The translations under genes and the position numbers were made by a program. Positions 11,536-24,370 of a DNA stretch of 64,000 nucleotides are shown here, piece after piece. The stretch lies in contig NC_073628.1 of assembly GCF_029407905.1 (NCBI RefSeq), positions 46,645,501 to 46,709,500 on the forward strand, read 5' to 3'. The notes beneath the pieces are model-generated. The model saw nothing but the letters and a program-made list of their open reading frames with translations, was not told the DNA's origin and made no database searches. The stretch is from Bubalus kerabau. Its lineage: Eukaryota > Chordata > Mammalia > Artiodactyla > Bovidae. How positions within the stretch are numbered: position 1 is the stretch's first letter; the number at the start of each line of letters is the position of its first letter.

Positions 11536-11718
11536 GACTGCAACCTGCCAGGCTCCTCTGTCCATGGAATCTTCCATGCAAGAATCCCGGAGGGGACTGC
11601 CCTTTCCTCCTCCAGCGGATCCTCCCTGGTCAAGCATGTACCCCACGTCTTACCGGCGTCTTTCGTGTCTCGCGTTGGCAGGCAGAGTCTGTACTACTGA
11701 GCCTCCTGGGAAGCCCTA
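11536..11718 (-). mobile_element. Diverged Bov-tA SINE
   Basis: Reverse complement of a Bov-tA: gccaggctcctctgtccatgg at the left and an ending like actgagcctcctgggaagccc. It abuts the GC-rich island with no spacer. Confidence 0.7.
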
Positions 11719-11869
11719 GTGTACTCCTAGCACTGGCCTTTTTCCTCTGAGAAAAATACAGCTGGGATTTCTTGTTTATTTGCTTGCTTTCAACTCTGAA
11801 TATCATGCTTTTTGTTTAAATTTATTTCTTCAAATAAACATGTACCAACAAGTGCTGACTGCCATGCAA

Positions 11870-12430
11870 AATATAAAGGAGTAGAAAACATGTCAAATGC
11901 CAACAAGGACGTGGAGTAACAGAAACTCATTTATTGCTCTTGGCTATGCACAATGGCACAGACACTTAGGAATAAAGTCTGACAGTTTTTCCAAATCTAA
12001 ACATGTGTTTGTCCAGCAATCTCACTCTTTGTTATTTGCACAAGAGCATAGAAAATGTCTGCTTATCCAAAACATGTACACAGACGTCTGTAGCAACTTT
12101 GTTCATAACTGTGAAAACGGGAACAACTAAGATGTCCCTCACTAGCTGAAAGGACGAGTAAACCATGGCACATCCAGACCCCAAAATGTTACTCAGTGCT
12201 CAAAAGAAAGGAGCTATCAAACCACAGGAAGACAGGAAGGAAGCCTGATTGTATATAAGGAAATAAGCATAGCCAGTTTGCAAAGGCTGCAAAGGTTCCA
12301 CTTTGCTGCAGGATTTTGCTTGTGGGGGAGGCTATGCATGTGTGAGGGAGAGGGTATATCAGAATCCCCTTACTTCACTCAGTTTTGCTGTAAACTTAAA
12401 CTGTTATAAAAAATTAGCTTTATTTAAAAA
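11870..12430 (+). mobile_element. Old L1 3' fragment
   Basis: Diverged L1 3' sequence. Remnants of the ORF2 end and 3' UTR are visible (gtccagcaatctcactctt, a gaacaactaagatgtccc-like stretch). No open frame. Confidence 0.6.
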
Positions 12431-13020
12431 ATGAAAAAGAAGTAAGAAGTGTTTCAATGACCTCAAAACTCTGCACATTTACAATTAAATGTTCAATATT
12501 AATTTTCTTCAAAGAGACAATGGGAATGTATGTGACAATAAAGAAAAATAAACATTTTCCTACATGTTTTTCCAAATCTATAACTGCACATTTGTTTGTA
12601 ATAATATCACCCAGACAAAAGTCATTGTTAACAATTACAATGTATTCCAGTCTCCCATTGGTGCATGTTAATTTAATATTTTTTTAAGTGTTCATGTCCC
12701 AAATAAGCAATGTAAGATATTTTCACTAGCAACCCAGAAGCTGTTAACTTTTAAAATACTATAACTGTAGTACTAAGAAAATTAGTAGAAAGTCTATTTT
12801 CTTTTAATTATAAAATGTTTACTACTGCTTACAAAAGATACACAAGGGGAGACTTCTACTTCTTAAGATGGAAAAACAGAGACTAGGTTTTCCTTCCTGC
12901 ATGATACCAAAACTGCAAGAAATCATGCCTTCTAAATGTATAAGCACATTACAAGGAAAATACACACAAAAAACTGGAGAGCACCAGAAATTATAATTAT
13001 GTTGGTAAATATATAAGGCT
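12431..13020. other. AT-rich spacer
   Basis: No gene recognised. It lies between two L1 remnants and may itself be old L1. Confidence 0.3.
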
Positions 13021-13029
13021 TTGTTATTT

Positions 13030-13653
13030 GAAGCTCTTTAAAAAGGAGTACAACCTCAGAGACCTCTGGAACAGTGTTAAACACCACAACGTTCAAATCA
13101 TAGGAGTCCCAAAAGAAGAAGACAAAAAGAAAGAAGTACATGAGAAAATACTCGAGGAAATAATAGCTGAAAACTTCCCTAAAACACGGAAGGAAAAAAA
13201 CCACCGAAGTCCAAGAAGCCCAGAGGGTGCCAAACAGATAAACCCAAGACAAACACCCCAAGACACATATTAATCAAATTAACGAAGATCAAACACAACA
13301 AGCAAATATTAAAAGCAGCAATGGAAAAGCAACAAACAACACACAAGGGGATTCCCATAAGGATAACAGCTGATCGTTCAATAGAAACTCTTCAGGCCAG
13401 AAGGGAATGGCAGGACATACTTAAAGTGATGAAAGAGAAAAACCTACAACCAGATTATTATCCCCAGCAAGGATCTCATTCAAATATGAAGGAGAAATCA
13501 AAAGCTTTACAGACAAGCAAAAGCTGAGAGAATTCAGCACTACCAAAGCAGCTCTACAACAAATGCTAAAGGATCTCCTCTAGACAAGAAACACAGAAAA
13601 TGTTTATAAACTCGAACCCAAAACAATGAAGTAAATGGCAACAGGACCATCAG
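13030..13653 (+). mobile_element. L1 ORF1 fragment
   Basis: The translation matches the C-terminal half of L1 ORF1p, the RNA-binding protein of LINE-1. NLRDLWNSVKHHNVQIIGVP is followed by an EKILEEIIAENFP segment, and after a frame change by RITADRSIETLQARREWQ. Broken by stops and frameshifts. Confidence 0.85.
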
Positions 13654-13730
13654 TTCAGTTCAGTTCAGTTCAGTCACTAAGTCGTGTCCAACTCTTTGCG
13701 ACCCCATGAATTGCAGCACGCCAGGCCTCC
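13654..13730 (-). mobile_element. Short BovB/SINE tail insertion
   Basis: ttcagttcag units plus the cgtgtccaactctttgcga motif: the 3' tail of a BovB-type element or SINE on the minus strand, inserted into the L1. Confidence 0.75.
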
Positions 13731-15625
13731 AATAATTATCAATAATTACCCTAAATGTAAATGGCTTGAATGCCCCAACCAAAAGACAAAGACTGGCCGA
13801 ATGGATACAACACTGATGAAAGAAATCAAAGATGACACAGATGGAGAAGTATACCATGTTCATGCATCAGAAGAATCAATATAGTGAAAATGTGTATACT
13901 GCTCAAAGCAATCTATAGATTCAATGCAATCCCTATCAAGCTACCAATGGTATTTTTTACAGAACTAGAACAAATAATTTGACAATTTGTATGGAAATAC
14001 AAAAAACCTTGAAGAGCCAAAGCAATCTTGAGAAAGAAGAATGGAACTGGAGGAATCAACCTGCCTGACTTCAGACTATACTACAAAGCTACAGTCATCA
14101 ATACAGCATGGTACTGGCACAAAGATAGAAATATAGATCAATGGAACAAAATAGAAAGCCCAGAGGTAAATCCATGCACTTATGGACACCTTATCTTTGA
14201 CAAAGGAGGCAAGAATTTACAATGGATTAAAGACAATCTCTTTAACAAGTGGTGCTGGGAAAATTGGTCAACCACTTGTAAAAGAATGAAACTACAACAC
14301 TTTAACACCACACAGAAAAATAAGCTCAAAATGGATTAAAGATCTAAACCAGGCCAAAAACTATAAAACTCCTAGAGGAAGACACAGGCAAAATACTCTC
14401 TGACATACATCACAGCAGGATCCTCTATGACCCACCTCCCAGAGTATTGGAGATAAAAGCAAAAATAAACAAAGGGGTCCTAATTACACATGAAAGCTTT
14501 TTCACAATGAAGGAAACTATAAGCAAGGTGAAAAGACAGCTTTTGGAATGGGAGAAAATAATAGCAAATGAAGCAACTGACAAAGAGTTAATCTCTAAAA
14601 TATATTAGCATCTCATGCAGCTCAAAACCCAGAAAAATAAATGACTCAATCAAAAAATGGGCCAAAGAACTAAACAGACATTTCTCCAAAGAAGACATAC
14701 AGATGGCTAACAAACACATGAAAAGATGCTCAACATCACTCATTATCAGAGAAATGCAAATTAAAACCACAATGAAGTACCATCTCACGCCAGTCAGAAT
14801 GGCTGCTATGCAAAAGTCTACAAACAATAAATGCTGGAGAGGGTACAGAGAAAAGGGAACCCTCTTACACTGTTAGTGGGAATGCAAACTAGTACAGCCA
14901 CTGTGGAGAACAGTGTGGAGATTCCTTAAAAAAACTGGAAATAGAACTGCCATACGACCCAGCAATCCCACTGCTGGGAATACACACTGAGGAAATCAGA
15001 ATTGAAAGAGACACGTCTACCCCAATGTTCATTGCAGCACCATTTACAATAGCTAGGACATGGAAGCAACCTAGATGTCCATAGGCAGACGAATGGATAA
15101 GAAAGCTATGGTGAACATATGCAATGGAATATTACTCAGCTATTAAAAAGAATGCATTTAAATCAGTTTGAAAGAGGTGGATGAAACTGCAGCCTATTAT
15201 ACACAATGAAGTAAATCAGAAAGAAAAACACCAATACAGTACATTAACGCATATACACGGAATTTTGAAAGATGGGAACTATGACCCTATATGTGAGATA
15301 GCAAAAGAGACACAGATGTAAAGAACAGACTCTTGGACTCTGTGGGAGAAGGCGAGGGTGTGATGATTTGAGAGAATAGCATTGAAACATGTATATTACC
15401 ATATGTGAAACAGATCACCAGTCCAGGTTCGATACATGAGACAGGGCACTCAGGGCCTGTGCACTGGGATGACCCTGAAGGATGGGATGGGGAGGTAGGT
15501 GGGAGAGGGGTTCAAATGGGGACACATGTATACCCATGGCTGTTTCATGTCAATGCATGGCAAAAACCACTACAATATTGTAAATTAATTAGCCTCCAGT
15601 TAATATAAATTAATTAAAAATAATA
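13731..15625 (+). mobile_element. L1 ORF2 C-terminal part and 3' end
   Basis: After a short ORF2 piece (13,740-13,880) comes a longer section with NLPDFRLYYKATVINTAWYW and WIKDNLFNKWCWENW near 14,030-14,280, the typical C-terminal region of L1 ORF2p. The ruminant L1 3' UTR follows (tggactctgtgggagaaggc near 15,335 and the gatgaccctgaaggatggga block) to an A-rich end near 15,620. Internally deleted and not coding-competent. Confidence 0.85.
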
Positions 15626-15629
15626 ATAA

Positions 15630-15985
15630 TATGGGAATGCTAACAATGATAATAACTGAAATCTTGGTATCTCAAATCACCTTATGTAAACTTGACTGAT
15701 ATCAGGGTTTTTTAATCTTTAATTTTATATTCTTCAGTGTGTGAAGTTTTTTTTCCCTGCTGATCCTATTCTCAATTAGATGTATTGGTCTCAATATGTT
15801 AATAAACCAGTTAGCTTACACACAAAAACACACACAAAAAGACACGTATCAGCCTAAATCTCTAGTTTAAAAGTACCTTCATTTCTTTACAAGGAAGGAA
15901 AGACAGTATGCTAAAAAAAAAAAAAAATGGTTCTGGGAGAACAGGACAGCTTCATGTAAAAACCTGAAACAGAACATCCTTTAAC
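15630..15985. other. AT-rich spacer
   Basis: No gene recognised. An A tract lies at about 15,914-15,926. Confidence 0.35.
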
Positions 15986-15989
15986 ATCA

Positions 15990-16285
15990 TTGTTGTTCTT
16001 CAGGCACTAAATGGTGTCCATAGCTCTTCAATCCCATAAACTGTAATACGGCAGGCTCCGCTCTCCTTCAGAGTTTGCTGTCTCCCAGAGTTTGCTCAAA
16101 TTCATGTCCATTGAGTTGGTGATACTGTCTAACCATCATTTCACCTGCTCCCTTGTCCTTTTCCCTTCAATTTTTCTCAGCATCAACGTGTTTTCAAATG
16201 AGTTGGCTCTTTGCATCAGATGACCAAAGTATTGGAGCTTTATCTTCAGCATCAGTCCTTGAACGAATATTCAGGGTTTATTCCC
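15990..16285 (-). mobile_element. Diverged BovB 3' fragment
   Basis: Older minus-strand BovB 3' end (caaattcatgtccattgag, ttggctctttgcatcagatg). More diverged than the other copies here. Confidence 0.75.
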
Positions 16286-16786
16286 TTTGGATTGACTGGT
16301 TTGATACACACAAACAAACTCAATGGATTAAAGACCTAAAAGTAAGACCAGATATTATTAAACTCTTAGATGAAAACACAGGCAGAACTCTCTTTGCCAT
16401 AAATCATAGCAATATATTTTGCCAGACTTCTCCTAGAGTAAAGGAAATTAAAAAAAAAATGGAACCTAATTAAACTCACAAGGTTTTCCACAGCAAAGGA
16501 AACTGTAAACAAAACAAATAGAAAACCCACAGAATGGAAGAAAATATTTGAAAATTTTGGGACTAACAGGGGATTTGTCTCCAAAAATTTATAAAGAGCT
16601 CATGCAGTTCAATATTAAAAATAATAATTAAAAAATAGGCAGATGACTTAAATAGACATTTCTTCAAAGAAGACATACAAATGGCCAAGCAGCACATGAA
16701 TTCTCAACACCAAATAATTACGGGAGGAAAACAGATTGAAACTACAGTGAGATATAACCTCATACCAATCAAAATGGTGGTCATCA

Positions 16787-17073
16787 AAGTTACTACTACT
16801 ACTAAGTTGCTTCAGTCGTGTCCAACTCTGTGTGACCCCATAGATGGCAGCCCACCAGGCTCCCCCATCCCTGGGATTCTCCAGGCAAGAATACTAGAAT
16901 GGGTTGCCATTTCCTTCTCCATTGCACTAAAGTGAAAAGTGGAAGTGAAGTCGCTCAGTCATGTCCGACTCTTAGCGACCCCATGGACTGCAGCCCACCA
17001 GGCTTCTCCGCCCATGGGATTTTCCAGGCAAGAGTACTGGAATGGGGTGCCATTGCCTTCTAAGTTACTACTA
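16787..17073 (-). mobile_element. Bov-A2 SINE with TSD
   Basis: Dimeric Bov-A2 inserted in the L1. The 12-base direct repeat aagttactacta is at 16,787-16,798 and 17,062-17,073. The element is about 16,799-17,061 in minus orientation. Confidence 0.92.
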
Positions 17074-17661
17074 GCAGTAAATTCTGGAGAGGATATGGAG
17101 AAAAGGGAACCTGCCTACACTGTTTACCAGGATGTACATTGGTAAGGCCACCATGAAGAACACTTAAAATTCCTTATGAAACTAAAAGTAGAGCTACCAT
17201 ATGATCCAGCAATTCCATTCCTGGGCATGTATCCAAAGAAAAATGTGGTTCAAAAGAATACACAAACCCAAACATTCATTGGCAAGTTGTTTACAATTGT
17301 CAAGACCTGGAAGGAACCTAAATGTCCATAGACAGATGAATGGATAAAAAAGATGTATTGCATATATACAATAAGATATTATTCAAACATTAAGAAGAAC
17401 CAAAAATGCCATTTGCAGCGACATGCATAGACCTGGAGACTGTCATACTGAGTAAAGTAAGGCAGAAAAAGAAAGATCAGTATCATATGATATTGGAATC
17501 TAAGAAAATGATACACATAAAGCTATTTACAAAACAGAGTCACAGATGTAGGAAAAGATAACTTACTAAAAAATATCTTAGGAGCTAGGAAGTGGGGAAG
17601 GATTAATTAGGAGATTGGGATTGACATATACACATTACTATAGATGAAATATACATTCCTA

Positions 17662-17662
<1 letters not shown>

Positions 17663-17697
<35 letters not shown>
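17663..17697. repeat. (TA)n microsatellite
   Basis: Pure AT alternation of about 34 bases within the L1 3' region. Confidence 0.95.
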
Positions 17698-17699
<2 letters not shown>

Positions 17700-17769
17700 T
17701 AAGGTGTACAACTGAAACTAACACAACATTGTAAATCAATTATACTTCAAAAATTAAAAAAATAAGAAT

Positions 17770-18605
17770 ATAAATTTCCCTGTCTAGTATCTTTCCCTGA
17801 GTAGAGCACCATGGCCTTCTTTGATAAATTGGAAAATGTTTTGAGGAATAGAATGTAAGCACAGTCAAAATAAAGAATCTCTTAAGAGATAATTGCCCAA
17901 ACTTCACAGACAATATCATAGTTGTTTAATCGATTGTCTATGATTCTTTTAGTCTACCCTGTAGTATACAACTATGCCATAATCATTAATTTCACAACCT
18001 AGTATCAATATGTCAAATGTGCTTACATATTGAATAATAGGATGATAAAGTATGAGATGACATTCAGGGAATGACTAAAGGCCAGAGCCTAAGAGAATAA
18101 CCACCAACAGCTGTTGTGTGAGCAGTGTGTGCAGTTATAGACAGAGTGAAAGCAATAGTGTGTAATCAAAATCAAAACAGAACAACAAAAAAAGCAAATA
18201 TCAAATCCTCAGTGGGAAGACTTTCATGGAAAACTGAATGAAAAGTATGAAATTTAAGAGAATTTTAGTTCTTAAGAGGTTGAGAACATCCATGAAACAG
18301 CAGAAGGCAAGAGTATTAAGTGGTATTATTGGGGAGCTTGACTGCTCCAGGTGAAAAATGGAATGTGAAGAACTCTTTCTGATAAAATATCAAGAAAATA
18401 ATTCAGGCAAATTCAGACAGGTTACCACAAATATTGGGTGGTCATGGGTCACAGTAATTGGGGCTACAATAAATTTTATAAATGGAGATATGAATTCATA
18501 ATTGGGGAGTTCAATTATTTTTCAAACAGAACTTCAAGAACTAGGAATGTGCAGTCAACCTCTGACTTTTTACCTGAGATTGGATTATGATGATTGTATT
18601 AAGTA
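17770..18605. other. Spacer without recognised gene
   Basis: AT-rich, no named repeat or coding similarity seen. Confidence 0.35.
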
Positions 18606-18610
18606 GATTT

Positions 18611-20148
18611 CAAAAGGTTTGCATTGATCACTGACCTAGAGCCAGACATCCTGGAATGTGAAGTCAAGTGGGCCTTAGAAAGCATCACTACGAACAAAGC
18701 TAGTAGAGGTGATGAAATTCCACTTGCACTATTTCAAATCCTGAAAGATGATGCTGTGAAAGTGCTGCACTCAATATGCCAGCAAATTTGGAAAACTCAG
18801 CAGTGGCCACAGGACTGGAAAAAGTCAGTTTTCATTCCAATCCCAAAGAAAGGCAATGCCAAAGAATGCTCAAACTACTACACAATTGCACTCATCTCAC
18901 ATGCTAGTAAAGTAATGCTCAAAATTCTCCAAGGCAGGCTTCAGCAGTATGTGAACCGTGAACTTCCTGATGTTCAAGCTGGTTTTAGAAAAGGCAGAGG
19001 AACCAGAGATCAAATTGCCAACATCCGCTGGATCATGGAAAAAACGAGAGAGTTTCAGAAAAGCATCTATTTCTGCTTTATTGACTATGCCAAAGCCTTT
19101 GACTGTGTGGATCACAATAAACTGTGGAAAATTCTTCACGAGATGGGAATACCAGACCACCTGATTTAGCTCTTGAGAAATTTGTATGCAGGTCAGGAAG
19201 CAACAGTTAGAACTGGACATGGAACAACAGACTGGTTCCAAATAGGAAAAGGAGTTCGTTAAGGCTGTATATTGTCACCCTGTTTATTTAACTTCTATGC
19301 AGAGTACATCATGAGAAACGCTGGACTGGAAGAAACACAAGCTGGAATCAAGATTGCTGGGAGAAATATCAATAACCTCAGATATGCAGATGACACCACC
19401 CTTATGGCAGAAAGTGAAGAGGAACTCAAAAGCCTCTTGATGAAAGTGAAAGTGGAGAGTGAAAAAGTTGGCTTAAAGCTCAACATTCAGAAAACGAAGA
19501 TCATGGCATCCGGTCCCATCACTTCATGGGAAATAGATGGGGAAACAGTGGAAACAGTGTCAGACTTTATTTTTCTGGGCTCCAAAATCACTGCAGCCAT
19601 GAAATTAAAAGACGCTTACTCCTTGGAAGGAAAGTTATGACCAACCTAGATAGAATATTCAAAAGCAGAGACATTACTTTGCCAACAAAGGTCCGTCTAG
19701 TCAAGGCTATGGTTTTTCCTGTGGTCATGTATGGATGTGAGAGTTGGACTGTGAAGAAGGCTGAGCGCCAAAGAATTGATGCTTTTGAACTGTGGTGTTG
19801 GAGAAGACTCTTGAGAGTCCCTTGGACTGCAAGGAGATCCAACCAGTCCATTCTGAAGGAGATCAGCCCTGGGATTTCTTTGGAAGGAATGATGCTAAAG
19901 CTGAAACTGCAGTACTTTGGCCACCTCTTGCAAAGAGTTGACTCATTGGAAAAGACTCTGATGCTGGGAGGGGTTGGGGGCAGGAGGAGAAGGGGACGAC
20001 AGAGGATGAGATGGCTGGATGGCATCACTGACTCGATGGACACGAGTCTCAGTGAACTCCGGGTGTTGGTGATAGACAGGGAGGCCTGGCGTGCTGCGAT
20101 TCATGGAGTTGCAAAGAGTCGGACACAACTGAGCCACTGATCTGATCT
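18611..20148 (+). mobile_element. BovB, RT to 3' end, best-preserved copy
   Basis: This is the cleanest reverse transcriptase in the window. The frame 18,624-19,169 is open for 181 codons and carries QAGFRKGRGTRDQIANIRW and FIDYAKAFDCVDHNKLW, typical RTE-clade RT. The next block (19,272-19,640) holds the LRYADDTTLMA catalytic box. The last coding part is at 19,526-20,140. A stop at 19,167-19,169 and frameshifts separate the parts, and the endonuclease is missing (5' truncation), so it cannot move by itself. The 3' end is a TGATC repeat. No convincing target-site duplication was found. Confidence 0.92.
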
Positions 20149-20219
20149 GATCTGTTGTCCTCTGAATGCATTTACAACTCTTGAAAAATTGAATCATGGG
20201 CACCTATACCTTTCCCCAG

Positions 20220-20455
20220 GATTGAGAACCCTATCATTTGAAGGAAGTGGGCATGACCTTTGGAGAGCATATCAAGCATCCAGCAAGGAGCCAAGCTTAT
20301 CTTCTCCAGAGCCCAGAGATGTTGAACTTGGAATTGACTGGACTGTGGAGACTTTTGAAAGTTTTTGCCACCAGGAGGTGGGCACCTAAACCCTGGACTG
20401 AATTTGAGAGAGTTACTTACTGAACGAGAGAGAGCATTTCTGTAACAGTACTGAG
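20220..20455 (+). other. Exon-like segment A
   Basis: Flanked by a pyrimidine-rich acceptor (cctttccccag, AG at 20,218-20,219) and a strong donor (GTAAGT at 20,456). No known protein in it. With two more exon-like segments before the UBTFL1 exon it could be a 5' exon of that transcript. Inferred only from splice signals. Confidence 0.35.
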
Positions 20456-20611
20456 GTAAGTTCCGATCCAGGTATAATGAATTTGTGCTATGTTCAGTTA
20501 ATAATGAAACTTTAATGGTAATCATGGACACAAAAGTTAATTTTTTCTCTTATTGGTTGGTAATATTAAGTAATTTAATCATTCTTATTTCATTACCTTA
20601 TATATTCCTAG

Positions 20612-20696
20612 GTGTCCTTAGGTCTTAAAAGACTGGGAATCTGTGTTGTGGAAAGAGCAGAGTGTACTTTGGGAGAGAGCCAAGGACTATCTCAGG
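20612..20696 (+). other. Exon-like segment B
   Basis: Acceptor tatattcctag before 20,612 and donor GTAAGA at 20,697. About 85 bases, no recognised coding. Candidate second non-coding exon. Confidence 0.3.
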
Positions 20697-20699
20697 GTA

Positions 20700-21945
20700 A
20701 GAACCAAGCCTCTGGAAAAGCTGTAAAGGGAGAAGAGGAAAATTGTAATAGCCAATACTTTTAACTTTATGTGCTTGAAAGACACTTTCGTTCTTTTAAA
20801 TTACTGAAATTAAAGAAAGAGATTTCATTTTTATCTGAATTTAGGTAAGCTCAAAATAGTTGCAACTAAGGTCTAGAATATGTCAGGGAGATCACTGGAC
20901 TTGGAACGTCCTCCACCCAGAGCATTCTGAGGCAATTATTTCTATTTCTTAAAGAGCAGTGACTCCCTTTAATACCTGGGTAACTGAAGGAACAATTTCA
21001 TGTCTGCACTATGTCCTGTCCTGTGGAAGAGCTGTGGCATAAGTGAAACAGACAGCAAAGGATCAGCAGAGCCTGGAGAATCCTCCTGAGAAGCCACAGT
21101 TCTGACTTCCAGTGTCTCCTGTGTCCTGTGCACTAAGGCCAGTCCTTACAAATTAAATATTAAGAATATTAACAATGGGTCTTTAATTTGTAACCTACTG
21201 ACATGCAGCCAATATTTTCTCCCAAGAATTAAAGGTACTGACAGAAAGAAAGAAATCATTAGCTAGGAAGAGTAAGAGAGACACACCACAAAAATTATCC
21301 CATTGGTGAAACACCCAACCAATGACTTTTCTTTGTTTTGAGAAATCTCACTTTCTTAATATTAGCACCCAGGAAAGTAGAAGTATTTGGATGAGTCTTT
21401 GAATGAAAATATTTTCTCAACAGTATTTTATTGGCATACATGAGTGTGTATGTGTATGATTCTGAGGAGTGTGTGTGTGGAAGGAAATAAGAAACAGCTT
21501 AACTACTGCAAATAATAGTTGATTGAACCAATAATATTTTGTGATATGAATCTCAAAAAAATGATGCCTTTTAAATATTTCCTTCTACAAGAAAAAAGTT
21601 AAAGATGAATGATTCTCCTTTGTGGTTACTATAATCCATTTATAGTATATGTAATAGAATTCTGCTGATGAAATGATGGAAATATAAATTTACACCAAAG
21701 CCTCTTCTGTATTTCAGAGGGGGATAGGCAGAAGTTTATTTCCCCTTAGTATCAAATGAAAAAAAACATAGGGAAAAGTAGCTGTATACGTAGTACCCAT
21801 AATTTACATAGAGTCATGGTGAGAAGGGAGAAGAGGCAGAGTTCAGTGATGTACTGTCTATATTTTCCTCATGGGAGTAACATGTACATCCTTGCTAGAG
21901 TCAAGATCTTATTATTTTAGATATATTGATTACTATTCTTTCTGT
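20700..21945. other. Spacer without recognised gene
   Basis: AT-rich to mixed sequence. I see no coding or named repeat. Confidence 0.35.
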
Positions 21946-21949
21946 GTTC

Positions 21950-22180
21950 ATGCCTGCATGCTGATTTGCTTCATTCCTCTCTGACTCTTTGTGACCCCAT
22001 GAACACTAGCCCGCCAGGCTCCTCTCTCCATGGGATTCTCCAGGCAAGAACACTGGAGTAGGTTGCCATGTCCTCCTGCAGGGGATCTTCCTGACCCAGG
22101 ACTGGAACTTGAGTCCCTGACGTCACCTGCATTGGCAGATGGGTTCTTTCTTGTCACTAGCACCACCTGAGAAGGCCAAT
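21950..22180 (-). mobile_element. Bov-tA SINE
   Basis: Minus-strand copy: gactctttgtgacccc at the left, tgcattggcagatgggttctt box and caccacctgagaaggcc at the head end. Confidence 0.88.
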
Positions 22181-22267
22181 ATTTTATTTACTAGGTTAAA
22201 AACTTCATAGTACAGGTATCAGTGCATGAAAGAAGTTAGGATAGCACTAAATGATTGAACTGGCAGT

Positions 22268-22495
22268 TGGGCTTCTCTAGTAGTTCAGATGGTAAAGCAT
22301 CTGGCTGCAGTGCAGGAGACCTGGGTTTGATCCCTGGATCCAGACAATCCCCTGGAGAAGGAAATGACAACCCACTCCAGTATTCTTGCCTGGAGAATCC
22401 CATGCACAGAAAAGCCTGGTGGGCTACAATCCGTGGGCTGCAGAGTCAGACACAACTGAGCGACTAACAGTCACACACACACAGGCACATGTTTA
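22268..22495 (+). mobile_element. Bov-tA SINE
   Basis: Plus-strand copy: head gggcttctctagtagttcag, then gtgcaggagacctgggtttg, ending gactaacagtcacacacaca with a short CA tail. Confidence 0.9.
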
Positions 22496-22619
22496 TATTA
22501 TTGTTAGAGGCCAGAGTCTCACAGCCCTGCTGCCTCGTGTTTGGGTGCTAAGTGCTGTATTTGAAGGCACAGAAGAGAGGGTGGTGAAAATGAAGGGCTA
22601 GCCACTGTCCATGGAGGTC

Positions 22620-23110
22620 ACCATGGTTATCAGTTTCCTAGGGCTCCCACAGCACATCAACCCACATGGGGTGGCTTAAAATCAGTGTATTCTCTGACAG
22701 TCCAGGGGGCTGGAAATCAAGGTGTTGGCAGGGCCATAATTCCTCCAAAGGCTCTAAAGGGATTTGTCTGTCTCTTTCAGTGTCCGGTGGCTCCTGGAAT
22801 TCTTAAATTATGACAGATTAATTTAAATTCTGCCTCTCCATATGACGTTTCTTGCTGCATCTAAAACACCCTTCTTTTTTTTTTATCTGGACTCCAGTCA
22901 GCAGATTTCGGATCCACTCTCTACCCTGAATGGTCTCATCCTGACATCCTCCAGGCGATTACATCAGCAAAGACTTTATTTCTAAAATAGGTCATATTTA
23001 GAGGTACTGGCTGTTGGGATTTGAATATGACTTGGGAATGCATAACGGGGACATTGATCTCAGTACCTCATCCAGCAGAATGAAAGATTATTGCCCTCAA
23101 ATCTGAGGTC
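22620..23110. repeat. Ancient interspersed repeat, family uncertain
   Basis: gttatcagtttcctagggct and the later ggtggcttaaaa and gggggctggaaatcaaggtg motifs belong to an old mammalian repeat. I think it is LTR/MaLR-like but cannot name the family safely. Confidence 0.45.
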
Positions 23111-23114
23111 TAAT

Positions 23115-24365
23115 GTTTTGCTGGGGAAAGTAAAAATCTCATTTATTTAATTTATTTGTTTTCTTGCTTTGCTTTGTAGGTAGTTATATGCAGTAGGGAG
23201 AGAAACTGTTATGGTAAGGTTTCAGATTTGCCAAGTTTGGCCAATGAATTCCTTAGAATATTTTTCTAGGACTACAGTTATTGGGTGAGAAGCAAACATA
23301 TTTTTTAAGAATTTTAATGCATATAATGAAAACATCCTCTGTTAATCTCACACAAACATATCAAAGTATGTGAAGGTATACATTTTTACTGTCAATAAAA
23401 CTGGATATTATCTCTCAAAGATTTGCCAAATTAATAGTTGAATAGTGTTTAATACTTCATAATAATAGTTTAATTATTAATTTACTTGCTTTCTACTTAA
23501 TACATTGTAAGTTATTTATTTTCAATAATACTGAATCTTCTAAAACTTAGTCTGAATTTGATATTATAAGCATAAAAATGCAACATTTATGGATTCCCTT
23601 AATTAATTTTTATAATAGCATATTAAAACTAATTAGAACTATAGACCTCTGAACAATATTTATATAAAGGTTATGAATGTGATGGATTATTTTAATAAAA
23701 ATAGTGGTGTTTTCAGGAGCAGTTCATTCTCATTACCAAAATATTATAAAATATATAGAGAGAGATGAAACTTTTTTAAAAAAGCAAAGAAGTTTACTGC
23801 CATGAACATTTCCAAGAATTTTAACATTTCTCACATATATTTTTGTACATGATTTCAGTTTTGCCTGTGTATAGCAATAAGTAAAAATATATATAAAAAA
23901 TTAAGCCATATCTTTTCATTGTTTTTTTTAAAGTAAATATTTCATTTATTTTATTTTTCCAATCATATTCTATTGTTTGTCACTTAATCACTAGATGGAA
24001 TGTACATTTATAATTAAATTTGAAAATAGATGAAGCCAGTTTCAAAAAGTCATGAAGTCTGATATTGTCAAGCATTCTTTGATCCAATAAGTAATCATAT
24101 CATGCAAGACATACTTTAGACCACCTCAGGTTTAACCCAATTTCTTTCAACAATGCCCATGGATTTTTAAAAATGAATTGCTCATATTTAATCACCATAT
24201 AATCAGAATTAAATTAGCCAAGGATGACAGAATTTGGAGCCTCTGTTTCTCTAGTTCCAAAATTATCCTCAATAATTATTCATATTTTCATGTATGCTAT
24301 ATGGTGATAGAAATGGATTAGAACTAAAGGGATTAAAAAGTCCATTCTAAACTTGACCTCTTAGT
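23115..24365. other. AT-rich spacer
   Basis: Strongly AT-rich, no open frame of note and no recognised repeat. Confidence 0.4.
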
Positions 24366-24370
24366 AGACC

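Larger units (their letters stand above)
16290..17760 (+). mobile_element. Old L1 ORF2/3' region, split by a SINE
   Basis: L1 ORF2-like coding remnants (16,310-16,790) continue after the Bov-A2 insertion at 17,074 with the same L1 (ggatatggagaaaagggaac). It ends in an artiodactyl L1 3' UTR motif (aactgaaactaacacaacat) before an A-rich tail. Confidence 0.8.

Noticed and set aside
10737..11633. 298-codon open frame on the minus strand and a 264-codon one on the plus strand
   Set aside because: Both lie in CpG-rich DNA where stops are rare, run in several phases at once, show no domain and have SINE sequence at one end.
18624..19169. 181-codon reverse-transcriptase frame as a host gene
   Set aside because: It is the RT part of a 5'-truncated BovB retrotransposon.
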